Assembly: GCF_003797945.1 (NCBI RefSeq) | Contig: NZ_RKKU01000010.1 | Span: 1-64,000, forward strand | Length of the DNA stretch: 64,000 bases | From: Pseudomonas neustonica | Lineage (GTDB): Bacteria > Pseudomonadota > Gammaproteobacteria > Pseudomonadales > Pseudomonadaceae | Direction: 5' to 3' | Shown here: one piece after another, positions 1-8,105 of the stretch | Position numbering within the stretch: position 1 is the stretch's first letter | Layout of the letters: each line of letters begins with the position of its first letter | Translations under genes and position numbers: made by a program | The notes under the pieces: model-generated | Told to the model about the DNA's origin: nothing | The model's database searches: none | Seen by the model: only the letters and a program-made list of their open reading frames with translations

Positions 1-2
1 TT

Positions 3-80
3 GGGCCTGTCAGGCTTGGTGGCTTTGATCAGCGCAAAGCCGGTGGGAATCTAACTCCGTATTGGACGTTAAAAGTGTAA
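3..80 (+). pseudogene. possible C-terminal end of a transposase cut by the window edge
   Basis: An open frame enters from the left edge and stops with TAA at 78-80. It encodes about 25 residues ending in PYWTLKV. It directly precedes a pair of direct repeats that look like an insertion-sequence end, which is the main reason for suspecting a transposase tail. The fragment is too short for a family assignment; an IS481-like element is only a guess. Confidence 0.25.
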
Positions 81-119
81 CCCATGTATTTGAAATGATG
101 TGTTACCTATGTTTTTGAA
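75..119 (+). repeat. direct repeat pair, putative insertion-sequence terminus
   Basis: Two copies of GTGTWACCYATGTWTTTGAA occur at 75-94 and 100-119, with a 25-bp period. Tandem sites of this kind at an element end are typical transposase-binding repeats. The element body would lie to the left of the window. No second end is visible here. Confidence 0.4.
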
Positions 120-142
120 TCATACAGGGTGGATTTCTTTTG

Positions 143-177
143 GTTACCTTTTCTTTGGCCATTCAAAGAAAAGTAAC
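143..177. repeat. imperfect inverted repeat (hairpin)
   Basis: GTTAC-C-TTTTCTTTG (143-157) is complementary to CAAAGAAAAGTAAC (164-177), with one bulged C and a 6-nt loop. The surrounding 100-321 stretch is nominally open but carries no recognisable protein. I read it as a repeat in the non-coding stretch 81-300 rather than a gene. Confidence 0.45.
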
Positions 178-300
178 TCGCCGGAGAAGGCGAAAGACAG
201 ATTAAAGAAAGACACTAAAATGAGCTTGCCACTTAAGGATACACAGCAAGAACTGGCACAGTTCACGCCGACCCAACCCGCACGCCAAGCCAAAAAACAA

Positions 301-329
301 ACAAAAAAAAAGCCGACATAAATGCCGGC
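301..329 (-). terminator. intrinsic terminator of the tRNA operon
   Basis: Read on the minus strand, a GCCGGCAT...ATGTCGGC hairpin (312-329) is followed by a run of at least nine T (complement of the A-run at 303-311). It lies ten bases downstream of the last tRNA, which makes it the natural 3' end of the tRNA transcript. Confidence 0.75.
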
Positions 330-338
330 CTTATAAAA

Positions 339-414
339 TGGTGGAGCTAAGCGGGATCGAACCGCTGACCTCCTGCATGCCATGCAGGCGCTCTCCCAGC
401 TGAGCTATAGCCCC
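339..414 (-). tRNA. tRNA-Ala(GGC)
   Basis: The 76-nt cloverleaf includes an encoded CCA end. The acceptor strand begins GGGGCTA, the D-arm is AGCTCAGCTGGGAGAGC, and the anticodon loop AT-GGC-AT is closed by CTGC/GCAG. The T-arm contains GGTTCGATCC. It appears identical over its length to the tRNA at 608-683. It is the promoter-distal member of a three-tRNA operon. A small hairpin GACACGG-AGA-CCGTGTC (430-446) separates it from tRNA-Glu and may guide processing. Confidence 0.95.
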
Positions 415-454
415 AGGTCTTTCGACCCTGACACGGAGACCGTGTCGGTAAAGA

Positions 455-530
455 TGGCGTCCCCTAGGGGACTCGAACCCCTGTTACCGCCGTGAAAGGG
501 CGGTGTCCTAGGCCACTAGACGAAGGGGAC
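455..530 (-). tRNA. tRNA-Glu(TTC)
   Basis: The 76-nt cloverleaf has an encoded CCA. It begins GTCCCCTTCGTC, has the anticodon loop CT-TTC-AC closed by CCGCC/GGCGG, and carries the T-arm AGGGGTTCGAGTCCCCT. It is the middle gene of the tRNA operon. The synthetase that charges it, gltX, lies next door on the same strand. A hairpin CTGAACA/TGTTCAG (543-566) lies between it and the upstream tRNA-Ala. Confidence 0.95.
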
Positions 531-607
531 GCAAACCCTTCTCTGAACAAACTGGAATCTGTTCAGCAGTGATAAAACAGGCCAACGCGAACGTCGACCA
601 AAAAACT

Positions 608-683
608 TGGTGGAGCTAAGCGGGATCGAACCGCTGACCTCCTGCATGCCATGCAGGCGCTCTCCCAGCTGAGCTATAGCCCC
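608..683 (-). tRNA. tRNA-Ala(GGC), second copy
   Basis: This 76-nt gene with encoded CCA reads the same as the copy at 339-414, including the GGC anticodon. It is the promoter-proximal gene of the operon: its 5' end lies 18 nt from the -10 hexamer at 702-707. Two identical Ala(GGC) genes flanking one Glu gene suggest a local duplication. Confidence 0.95.
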
Positions 684-701
684 GTCTCGATGACGGGGCG
701 C

Positions 702-730
702 ATATTATGATTCACGCCCCGCCCTGTCAA
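702..730 (-). promoter_or_regulatory. consensus sigma-70 promoter of the tRNA operon
   Basis: On the minus strand the -35 hexamer is TTGACA (complement of 725-730) and the -10 is TAATAT (complement of 702-707), with an exact 17-bp spacer. The bases after the -10 are GCGCCCCG, a GC-rich discriminator typical of stable-RNA promoters under stringent control. The hexamers and spacing are visible; the stringent control is inferred from the discriminator. Confidence 0.85.
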
Positions 731-761
731 CAGAATTTTACGCAAAACAGCAACTTAAGGT

Positions 762-897
762 AGCAGCAAGCGACAAGCCCCAAGCTGCAAGCAGAACCCC
801 AACGCTATATCGCCCTTGCCCTTGCCCTTGCCCTTGCTTTTAGCTTTTAGCTTGCGGCTTGCGGCTTGCGGCTTGCGGCTTCTAGCTTGCAGCTGGA
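762..897. repeat. heptad-repeat intergenic element, copy A
   Basis: A left arm of AAGC-rich words (762-795) is followed by four CCCTTG hexamers (813-837) and then heptads of the type GCTTGCG repeated about four times up to 895. Left and right arms are loosely complementary, so the whole could fold back. The element ends two bases from the gltX stop codon. A second element of the same architecture lies at 36508-36637, and a short one at 52118-52142. Confidence 0.7.
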
Positions 898-899
898 GG

Positions 900-2375
900 C
901 TAAATAGCCTCCAGCTCCTTCTGCCAGGCCTTGTTTTCCTTCTTCGAGGTGCCGCCGAGCAGCTCCAGAGCCTGCCGCAAGCGGAAGCGGGTCAGATCAG
1001 GCCCAAGATGCGCCATGGCATCCAGCACCGAGACCGAACTGGCTTGACCCGTGATAGCCGGGAACAGCAGCGGCATCAGATCGCGCAGCTTGAGCTCCTG
1101 ACTGGCCGCCACGGCGTTAATGGTGGCCATGATGCCGTCCTTGCTCCACTCGCGAAGCGCTTCGAGCTTCCACAACAGTAGCTGCATGACCTTACGCACC
1201 TCGTCAGCCGACAGCTTTTTGTGTTCAAACAACTCGGGCGACGGGTCGACCTTGCCAGCCATGAAAAAGCCCAGCAGGTCCGGCAGATCACTGAAAGTTT
1301 CGACCCGGCTCTGCGCCAGGCCGATCATTGGCTTGAGATAGGCAGGGTTAAGCGCCCAGGTCTGCACCGCAGCGGCAAACTCATCTTCCGACAGCTCGCG
1401 AATCCATTGGCCATTGAGCCAGGACAGTTTTTCAACGTCAAAGATCGGACCACCCAGCGACACGCGTTGAATGTCGAAGTGCTCGACCATTTCAGCCAGG
1501 GTAAATTTTTCACGCTCATCGGGCATCGACCAGCCCATACGACCCAGATAGTTCATCAGCGCTTCGGGTAAATAGCCCATGCGCTCGTAGAAGGTAATAC
1601 TGGTCGGATTCTTGCGCTTGGACAATTTGCTTTTGTCAGGATTGCGCAATAATGGCATGTGGCAGAGTTGCGGCATGTCCCAGCCAAAGTACTGATACAG
1701 CAGCATGTGCTTGGGAGCCGAGTTAATCCACTCTTCGCCACGCAGCACATGGGTAATACCCATCAGATGATCATCCACCACATTGGCAAGATGATAGGTC
1801 GGCAGGCCATCCGCTTTCATCAGCACCTGCATATCCACCTGCTCCCAGGGAATATCGATCTCGCCGCGCAGCATATCCTGTACCTGGCAGACGCCTTCAC
1901 TGGGTACTTTCATGCGCACCACGTGGGGCTCGCCCGCACTCACTCGCTTGGCAACATCGTCAGCCGGCAAATGCAGGCAGTGGCCGTCATAGCCGGGTGT
2001 CTGCTTGTTGGCCATCTGCTCGGCACGTAGCTCGTCCAGACGTTCGCTACTGCAGAAGCAGCGGAAGGCATGGCCATCACTGATCAGCTTTTCGCTGTGT
2101 TGGTGATAAATCGCACTGCGCTCGCTCTGCCGATACGGGCCGTGGGGACCACCGACATCAGGACCTTCATCCCACTCCAGACCAAGCCAGCGCAGAGAGT
2201 CAAGAATCTGCTGCTCTGATTCAGCGCTGGAGCGGACTTGATCCGTGTCTTCGATCCGCAAAATGAACTGACCACCATGCTGGCGAGCAAAACACTGGTT
2301 GAACAGAGCGATGTAAGCAGTGCCAACATGCGGATCACCGGTTGGTGAGGGCGCGATACGAGTACGAACAGTCAT
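900..2375 (-). CDS. gltX: glutamate--tRNA ligase
   Basis: A 491-residue class I aminoacyl-tRNA synthetase that charges tRNA-Glu with glutamate in the cytoplasm. The HIGH-type signature is PHVGT at residues 15-19, in the context [15 protein letters not shown]. The KMSKS-type loop is KLSKR at 250-254. A zinc-knuckle pattern is visible as C106, C108, Y129 and C133. The length is normal for bacterial GltX. It lies downstream of the tRNA operon on the same strand, but the heptad-repeat element and the tRNA promoter separate them. The synteny with tRNA-Ala/Glu matches P. aeruginosa. Confidence 0.97.
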   Translation of the reverse strand: MTVRTRIAPSPTGDPHVGTAYIALFNQCFARQHGGQFILRIEDTDQVRSSAESEQQILDSLRWLGLEWDEGPDVGGPHGPYRQSERSAIYHQHSEKLISDGHAFRCFCSSERLDELRAEQMANKQTPGYDGHCLHLPADDVAKRVSAGEPHVVRMKVPSEGVCQVQDMLRGEIDIPWEQVDMQVLMKADGLPTYHLANVVDDHLMGITHVLRGEEWINSAPKHMLLYQYFGWDMPQLCHMPLLRNPDKSKLSKRKNPTSITFYERMGYLPEALMNYLGRMGWSMPDEREKFTLAEMVEHFDIQRVSLGGPIFDVEKLSWLNGQWIRELSEDEFAAAVQTWALNPAYLKPMIGLAQSRVETFSDLPDLLGFFMAGKVDPSPELFEHKKLSADEVRKVMQLLLWKLEALREWSKDGIMATINAVAASQELKLRDLMPLLFPAITGQASSVSVLDAMAHLGPDLTRFRLRQALELLGGTSKKENKAWQKELEAI

Positions 2376-2464
2376 GAAATCTCTCAGTCAGGCTGCCGAA
2401 GTCGACTTCGGCATGGTAATGATTGGGTTGTGGTAAGGATGAATGAAGATAATTTTATCAGTCC

Positions 2465-3367
2465 TCAAGCCTGCATCTCTACTTGCACGTCGTCACGCGC
2501 CTCCAGATTCTCGATAACAAAATCGATGAAAGCCTTAACCTTCATAGCCTGAAAGCGTCGTGACGGATATAACGCATACAGCTCGCTGGACGGCAGTGTC
2601 ACACCTTCCAGCACCCGAACCAGGGTACCTTCGGCAACGCAAGGCTCAGCAATAAAGGCTGGCACATTGATAATACCGGCACTGGCCAGCGCAGCCTCAC
2701 GAGCAAAGGTGATGTTGTTGACGACCAACACCGGGTTAATCGGCACGCTCAAATGCGGCTGTAAAAAGTGCCACTTGCGGCTACCGTCCACTAACGCGTG
2801 AATACAACGGTGCTGGCTCAGCTCCTCGGCCTTTTTCGGCATCCCATACTGGGCGACGTAATCAGGACTGGCATAAAGCTGCCGTGGACTGGACATGAGC
2901 GGACGTGCCACCAGACTCGAGTCCTGTGGTCGCCCAAGGTGCACTACGATGTCGACGCCCTCTTCAACCGGATCGACCATGCGGGTAGTCAGTTCAACTT
3001 CAACCTGAATAGCCGGGTAGCGGCGCATGAACTCCCCCACTACGCCGCCCAGAAACAACTGACCAAACTCAATCGGCGAGCTCACCCGCAACAAACCGGT
3101 AGGCTCACGCTGCAGCTGCATGATCGCCTGTTCGGCCTCGGCAAACTCCTGCATTATCTGCCGACAACGCTCGTAATAAGCCTGCCCAACCTCGGTTAGA
3201 CGTAATTTACGCGTGGTCCGATTCAACAGACGCACACCAAGACGCTCCTCTAACTGAGCGATGCGCCGGCTCACCGTCGACTTCTGCATACTCAGGGTCG
3301 CGGCCGCACTGGTAAAGCTGTGACACTCCACTACGCGGGTAAAAATCAGCGCGTCATCCAATCCCAT
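2465..3367 (-). CDS. LysR-family transcriptional regulator
   Basis: This 300-residue protein has an N-terminal winged helix-turn-helix (residues ~5-62, SFTSAAATLSMQKSTVSRRI) followed by a LysR substrate-binding domain (~90-295). It is transcribed divergently from the emrA/emrB-like pair with a 104-bp shared intergenic region, the usual arrangement of a LysR regulator and its target. The equivalent P. aeruginosa locus is PA3135-PA3137. The effector is unknown; efflux-pump control is inferred from position. Confidence 0.9.
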   Translation of the reverse strand: MGLDDALIFTRVVECHSFTSAAATLSMQKSTVSRRIAQLEERLGVRLLNRTTRKLRLTEVGQAYYERCRQIMQEFAEAEQAIMQLQREPTGLLRVSSPIEFGQLFLGGVVGEFMRRYPAIQVEVELTTRMVDPVEEGVDIVVHLGRPQDSSLVARPLMSSPRQLYASPDYVAQYGMPKKAEELSQHRCIHALVDGSRKWHFLQPHLSVPINPVLVVNNITFAREAALASAGIINVPAFIAEPCVAEGTLVRVLEGVTLPSSELYALYPSRRFQAMKVKAFIDFVIENLEARDDVQVEMQA

Positions 3368-3471
3368 TAGTTACTGTTCCCGTATTGCAACAAAGTTTCC
3401 AGATTCTAGCGCCTCTGTGGTGATGTGGAACAGTGTTAGAGTGCAACGCATAACAAAAACTGGGGAACTTC
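3368..3471. promoter_or_regulatory. divergent promoter region, LysR regulator / efflux pump
   Basis: The 104 bp between the two divergent start codons must hold both promoters and any LysR operator. A GGGGAA ribosome-binding site precedes the efflux gene start at 3472. I did not find an unambiguous T-N11-A operator by eye. Confidence 0.5.
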
Positions 3472-4503
3472 ATGTCTGCCCGCGTTCGCGTACGATTACT
3501 TGCCTTCCTGCTTGTCTGCGCCTTGATTGGTGCCGCTGCCTTCGCTAACTGGTGGCTCGTAGGCCGCCACTACGAAGAAACCGATAATGCCTACGTACAG
3601 GGCGATATCACGCTGATCTCCAGTCAACTGGCCGCTCAGGTCATCGAGGTACTGGTTGACGACAACCAACTAGTGGAAGCAGGAACCCCCCTGGTACGCC
3701 TTGATCCGCGCGATTTCGACGTTGCCCTGGCTCACGCCCGTGCCAACCTCGCCACGCGTGTCGCTGAACAGCAGCAGGCGCGTTCAAAGCTGATCCAGCA
3801 GGACAGCCTGATCCAGTCGGCAGAAGCCGGTCTATCGGCCACTCAGGCGGAGCGGCGGCGCATCGAGCTGGACATCAGACGAATTACCCCATTGCAGCAG
3901 TCCGGCTATGCCTCTGAGGAGCAACTGAGCAATTTCCGCGCACAGCTTGAAGTAGCCAAAGCGCAGGTCAAGAAAGCCGAAGCTGACGTGCAGACGCAAA
4001 AACTGATGAAAGACACGCTCAGTGCCGAAATCGATCGCCTGGCTGCACAAATTCAGGCCGCCGAAGCAGACGTAAGCCAGGCTGAGCTGGCGCTGGAACG
4101 CACTGAAATTCGTGCCCCCATTGCCGGTCGCATAGGCCAGCGCACTGCTCGCGCCGGCCAAAACGTGCAGGCTGGCAGTCACCTGCTGGCGGTCGTGCCC
4201 AGCAAGCAGCTTTGGATCAAGGCCAACTTCAAGGAAACTCAGGTTCAGGCAATGCACGAAGGCCAGAGCGCCGAGCTGATATTCGATGCCTTCCCAGACC
4301 AGGTTATAACAGCCCAGATCCAAAGCCTGTTCCCAGCCTCAGGGGCCCAATTCAGTCTGTTACCGCCAGATAATGCAACCGGCAACTTCACCAAAGTGGT
4401 GCAGCGCATTCCGGTCAAACTGGTCATCGACAGCGACCACCCGCTTGCAGGCAGCATCCGCCCGGGCATGTCGGTACATGTAAAGGTTGATCTGCGTGGC
4501 TGA
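3472..4503 (+). CDS. HlyD/EmrA-type membrane fusion protein of an efflux pump
   Basis: This 343-residue periplasmic adaptor has one N-terminal membrane anchor (residues ~7-30), a biotinyl-lipoyl-like half (Y..TDNAYVQGDITLISSQLAA), a long alpha-hairpin coiled coil (~85-210, rich in Ala/Gln/Glu), then the second lipoyl half (RTEIRAPIAGRIGQRTARAGQNV) and a beta-barrel domain. These are hallmarks of EmrA proteins, which connect an inner-membrane MFS pump to an outer-membrane channel. No outer-membrane factor is encoded next to it. It overlaps the downstream pump gene by 8 bp, so the two are translationally coupled. Confidence 0.93.
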   Translation: MSARVRVRLLAFLLVCALIGAAAFANWWLVGRHYEETDNAYVQGDITLISSQLAAQVIEVLVDDNQLVEAGTPLVRLDPRDFDVALAHARANLATRVAEQQQARSKLIQQDSLIQSAEAGLSATQAERRRIELDIRRITPLQQSGYASEEQLSNFRAQLEVAKAQVKKAEADVQTQKLMKDTLSAEIDRLAAQIQAAEADVSQAELALERTEIRAPIAGRIGQRTARAGQNVQAGSHLLAVVPSKQLWIKANFKETQVQAMHEGQSAELIFDAFPDQVITAQIQSLFPASGAQFSLLPPDNATGNFTKVVQRIPVKLVIDSDHPLAGSIRPGMSVHVKVDLRG

Positions 4504-6067
4504 ACACGCGATCCCCGAACAGGAAATCCCGCCACCGGGCAGACGCGACTGGATAGCACTTCTAAGCGCTATCCTCGGCGCCTTTATGGCGATTCTGGAT
4601 ATCCAGATCATCAACTCATCCTTGAAGGATATTCAGGGCGCGCTGTCGGCGACCATTGAAGAAGGCTCCTGGATATCAACCTCTTACCTGGTCGCCGAGA
4701 TCATCATCATTCCGCTCGCTGCCTGGCTGACGACAATCTTCTCGCCCCGCCGTTTTGCGGTCGGTATTTCAACCCTGTTTGTCCTTGCCTCGCTGCTCTG
4801 CTCCATGGCCTGGAATCTGGAGAGCATGATCGTATTCCGTGCCTTACAGGGGCTCGCCGGCGGCGCACTTATCCCTTTCGCCTTTACCCTGATCCTGACC
4901 AAGCTACCACCCGCCTCGCGCCCAAAGGGCATGGCGATGTTCGCCATCACCGCCACCTTCGCCCCGTCTATCGGCCCCACCATTGGTGGCTGGCTGACCG
5001 AGAACTTTGGTTGGGAATACATTTTCTACATCAACATAGTGCCCGGCATTCTGATGGCCAGCGGCTTAATGTATGGCCTGGATAAAGCAGCGCCGCGCTG
5101 GGAACTGCTTCGCCAAGGCGATTACTTTGGCATTGCTACCATGGCCGCCGGACTCGGCTGCCTGCAGGTTTTTCTTGAAGAGGGTCACCGTGAAGACTGG
5201 TTCGAATCCAGTGCCATGGTCACGCTGGCTGTCGTATCTTTTATCAGCCTGGTGTGTTTCATCATTCTGCAGCTCTCCAGACCTAACCCCCTGGTCAATT
5301 TGCGCCTTCTCAAAGACCGGAATTTTCTGTTTGGCAGTCTCGCTAATATTGGCCTCGGCGTAGGCCTTTACGGCACCGTCTTTGTGTTGCCGGTTTATCT
5401 GGCGCAGATCCAGCAATACAACGCCTTGCAGATTGGCCAGGTGATCATGTGGATGGGGTTTCCCCAGTTGCTGATCATTCCATTGGTGCCCATCCTGATG
5501 AAGTTCGTCGATGCTCGCCTCATCTGCGCTACCGGTTTTTTTCTGTTTGCCTTTGCCAGCTTTTTCAGTGGCAGCCTCAACCTGGATTTTGCCGGCGACC
5601 AGTTCATTGCCATTCAGATATTCCGTGCCTTTGGCCAACCTATGGTATTAGTCCCCATGTCGATTCTTGCCACGGCCATGATTCCGCCGTCGCAAGCGGG
5701 CTCAGCTTCCAGTCTCTATAACATTCTGCGCAATCTGGGCGGCGCAATTGGCATCGCTGCTTTGGCCACCATCCTGGATAGCCGGGCCAAGCACTATTAC
5801 GAGATACTCCGCGAGAGCATTACACCCGGTAACGCTGCTTTTACCGACCGTATGGAGCTGCTCACAGCGCAACTGGGCAATGAACAAAGCGCCTTCCAGT
5901 TGCTGAGTAATCAAGTGCACCAACAGGCTAGCATCATGGCTTTTAATGATGCCTTTCACTTGATCGCTATCATGCTGGGCTTCTCCATGGTTTTCGTACT
6001 GCTGACCAAAGCCATTCCCAAACCTGTCGCTGCCAAGCCAGCCACTGCGAACGAAAAAAAATCTTGA
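4496..6067 (+). CDS. EmrB/QacA-type MFS drug transporter (DHA2, 14 TM)
   Basis: An inner-membrane proton-driven exporter partnering the upstream EmrA-like adaptor. The protein is hydrophobic throughout, with about 14 membrane segments, and carries DHA2-type motifs such as LDIQIINSSLKDIQ in TM1 and ALQGLAGGALIPF after TM4. I favour the GTG at 4496 (protein (M)AEHAIPEQE, 523 residues) over the TTG at 4487. An AAAGG box at 4482-4486 is 9 nt before the GTG but abuts the TTG. Substrates cannot be read from sequence. Confidence 0.93.
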   Translation: MAEHAIPEQEIPPPGRRDWIALLSAILGAFMAILDIQIINSSLKDIQGALSATIEEGSWISTSYLVAEIIIIPLAAWLTTIFSPRRFAVGISTLFVLASLLCSMAWNLESMIVFRALQGLAGGALIPFAFTLILTKLPPASRPKGMAMFAITATFAPSIGPTIGGWLTENFGWEYIFYINIVPGILMASGLMYGLDKAAPRWELLRQGDYFGIATMAAGLGCLQVFLEEGHREDWFESSAMVTLAVVSFISLVCFIILQLSRPNPLVNLRLLKDRNFLFGSLANIGLGVGLYGTVFVLPVYLAQIQQYNALQIGQVIMWMGFPQLLIIPLVPILMKFVDARLICATGFFLFAFASFFSGSLNLDFAGDQFIAIQIFRAFGQPMVLVPMSILATAMIPPSQAGSASSLYNILRNLGGAIGIAALATILDSRAKHYYEILRESITPGNAAFTDRMELLTAQLGNEQSAFQLLSNQVHQQASIMAFNDAFHLIAIMLGFSMVFVLLTKAIPKPVAAKPATANEKKS

Positions 6068-6182
6068 GCCCCCCTTATCTGTAATTTTTTTTGATCACCC
6101 TCTAGCGCTAGCTGGAGCCAAGGGTTAGCATCGCCTACAAATGTAAAATATTTTAAACAACCCAATTTTCAGCAGGTGCACT

Positions 6183-7466
6183 ATGGCCGAAACTCAGCAC
6201 ACCACTTCCTATTACGCCGCCTCGGCCAACCCAACGCCTTCACGGCCGCCGCTCCAGGGCCGTCATGAAACGGATGTGTGCGTTATCGGCGCCGGTTATA
6301 CCGGTATTTCAACCGCGCTTTTCCTGCTGGAACAAGGCTTTAAGGTCACTGTTCTGGAAGCCGTCAAAGTGGGCTTTGGTGCTTCTGGTCGTAACGGTGG
6401 CCAGATCGTCAACAGCTACAGTCGCGACATCGATGTTATTGAGCGTAGCGCCGGCGCGCAGCAAGCTCGCATGATGGGCGAAATGGCCTTTGAGGGTGCT
6501 CGTATCATTCGCGAGCGGGTGGCCAAGTACAACATTCAATGCGACCTGAAGAACGGCGGGGTATTCGCCGCCTTCAACGAGAAGCAAATGGGTCACCTGC
6601 AAGCACAGAAAAAGCTCTGGGAGCGCTACGGTCACACGCAATTGGAAATGCTCGATCAGCGCCGTATCAATGAAGTCGTCAATACGGATCGCTATGTTGG
6701 CGGCATGCTCGATATGAGCGGCGGCCACATTCATCCGCTCAACCTGGTACTAGGCGAAGCCGAGGCAGTCGAGTCACTGGGTGGTATTATTCACGAGCAC
6801 TCGACCGTGACGCGCATCGAGCAGGGCGCCAAGCCGGTGGTGCACACCGACAAGGGCCAAGTGGTTGCAAATTTCGTGGTCGTAGCGGGTAACGCCTATC
6901 TGGGCAACCTGGTTCCACAGCTTGCCGCCAAGTCCATGCCGTGCGGTACCCAGGTAATCACTACTGAACCGCTGAGCGATGAACTGGCGCAATCGCTGTT
7001 GCCGCAGGATTACTGTGTCGAAGATTGCGCCTACCTGCTCGACTACTATCGCCTGTCCGGTGACAAGCGCATGATTTTTGGCGGCGGCGTCGTTTATGGC
7101 GCGCGCGATCCTGCCAACGTCGAGGCGCTGGTGCGCCCCAACCTGATCAAGACCTTCCCACAACTCAAAGATGTGAAGATCGATTACGCCTGGACCGGTA
7201 ATTTCCTGCTCACCCTGTCACGCCTCCCTCAGGTTGGCCGCATCGGCGACAACATCTACTATTCCCAAGGCTGCAGCGGCCATGGTGTAACTTACACGCA
7301 TCTGGCTGGCAAAATCCTCGCCGAAGCCATACGCGGCCAGGCCGAGCGTTTTGATGCCTTTGCCAGCCTGCCGCACTATCCCTTCCCCGGCGGCCGACTG
7401 TTCCGCGTGCCCTTCACCGCAGTTGGCGCCTGGTACTACCAAATGCGCGACAAACTAGGCTTCTAA
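6183..7466 (+). CDS. puuB: FAD-dependent oxidoreductase, gamma-glutamylputrescine oxidase type
   Basis: A 427-residue flavoprotein of the DAO family. The FAD-binding Rossmann motif GAGYTGIST is at residues ~36-44, preceded by DVCVI, with the typical GASGRNGGQ signature at ~67-75. The C-terminus has the family sequence YSQGCSGHGVTYTHLAGK that closes the FAD site. Closest in character to PuuB, which oxidises gamma-glutamylputrescine in putrescine breakdown. No other puu genes are adjacent, so the substrate assignment is moderately secure at best; other amine or amino-acid oxidases of the family are possible. Confidence 0.8.
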   Translation: MAETQHTTSYYAASANPTPSRPPLQGRHETDVCVIGAGYTGISTALFLLEQGFKVTVLEAVKVGFGASGRNGGQIVNSYSRDIDVIERSAGAQQARMMGEMAFEGARIIRERVAKYNIQCDLKNGGVFAAFNEKQMGHLQAQKKLWERYGHTQLEMLDQRRINEVVNTDRYVGGMLDMSGGHIHPLNLVLGEAEAVESLGGIIHEHSTVTRIEQGAKPVVHTDKGQVVANFVVVAGNAYLGNLVPQLAAKSMPCGTQVITTEPLSDELAQSLLPQDYCVEDCAYLLDYYRLSGDKRMIFGGGVVYGARDPANVEALVRPNLIKTFPQLKDVKIDYAWTGNFLLTLSRLPQVGRIGDNIYYSQGCSGHGVTYTHLAGKILAEAIRGQAERFDAFASLPHYPFPGGRLFRVPFTAVGAWYYQMRDKLGF

Positions 7467-7475
7467 CTCGCTTTC

Positions 7476-7505
7476 CCGACAGCCCTGCTGGGTATGGGCT
7501 GTCGG
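7476..7505. terminator. strong hairpin after the FAD oxidoreductase gene
   Basis: CCGACAGCCC (7476-7485) pairs perfectly with GGGCTGTCGG (7496-7505) over a 10-nt loop, nine bases after the stop codon. There is no T-tract, so it may act as a 3'-end stabiliser or weak terminator. Confidence 0.55.
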
Positions 7506-7696
7506 ACACAACGCCTCCCAGACCAACGCATTAGAGTGAACCAGATCACAAGTGAAGTGGCATTTTGGAACTGCACGATACTTATCTAGTCAGATTATGC
7601 AGTGTCTGTGCAGCTTCAAGGCGCTACGCAGGCTTTCTAGCTGCAATCCAAGGCTTCCATGCAAGGAGGCCACGATCAGAATGAGGAGTAACTCCA

Positions 7697-8101
7697 ATGA
7701 CTTTCATGCAATCCAGCAAGCGCTATTTCTCCATCGTATTCGCCGCTCTCTTCATGCTTACCTCATTGGTCAGCATCCAGGCACAAGCAGCCATGGTAGG
7801 TACTGACGAAGTCATCGCGCAGCAGCAGTTGAATGTTGATCGAGCAGAGCTGAAAGGCATGCTGGATGATCAGTCGGTTCAGGATAAACTCGCCAGCATG
7901 GGGGTATCGCCTGACCAGGTCGACCAGCGCATCGATAGTCTCACGGCAGACGAGTTGGCCTACTTCAACACCCAACTTGATGAGGCTCCAGCCGGTGCCG
8001 GCGTCGTAGGTATTATCGTTCTGTTCCTGGTCATATTCGTCATCACCGATATGCTCTGCGCGACCGACGTTTACAGCTTCGTTAATTGCATCAACCGCTA
8101 A
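7697..8101 (+). CDS. PA2779-family small membrane protein
   Basis: This 134-residue protein has an N-terminal signal sequence (residues ~1-31, cleavage after AQA), a short acidic helical periplasmic region with repeated D/Q, and a C-terminal membrane helix (~104-121, VVGIIVLFLVIFVITDML). A GAGGAG ribosome-binding site ends 8 nt before the ATG. It lies 4 bp upstream of a C39-like cysteine peptidase lipoprotein, matching the PA2779-PA2778 pair of P. aeruginosa. The function of the family is unknown to me; the fixed pairing suggests a partner, substrate or anchor of the peptidase. Confidence 0.85.
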   Translation: MTFMQSSKRYFSIVFAALFMLTSLVSIQAQAAMVGTDEVIAQQQLNVDRAELKGMLDDQSVQDKLASMGVSPDQVDQRIDSLTADELAYFNTQLDEAPAGAGVVGIIVLFLVIFVITDMLCATDVYSFVNCINR

Positions 8102-8105
8102 GCAA

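Noticed and set aside
100-321. 73-codon open frame beside the tRNA operon
   Set aside because: It spans a hairpin repeat and the tRNA terminator A-run, has no ribosome-binding site, and shows no recognisable protein features.
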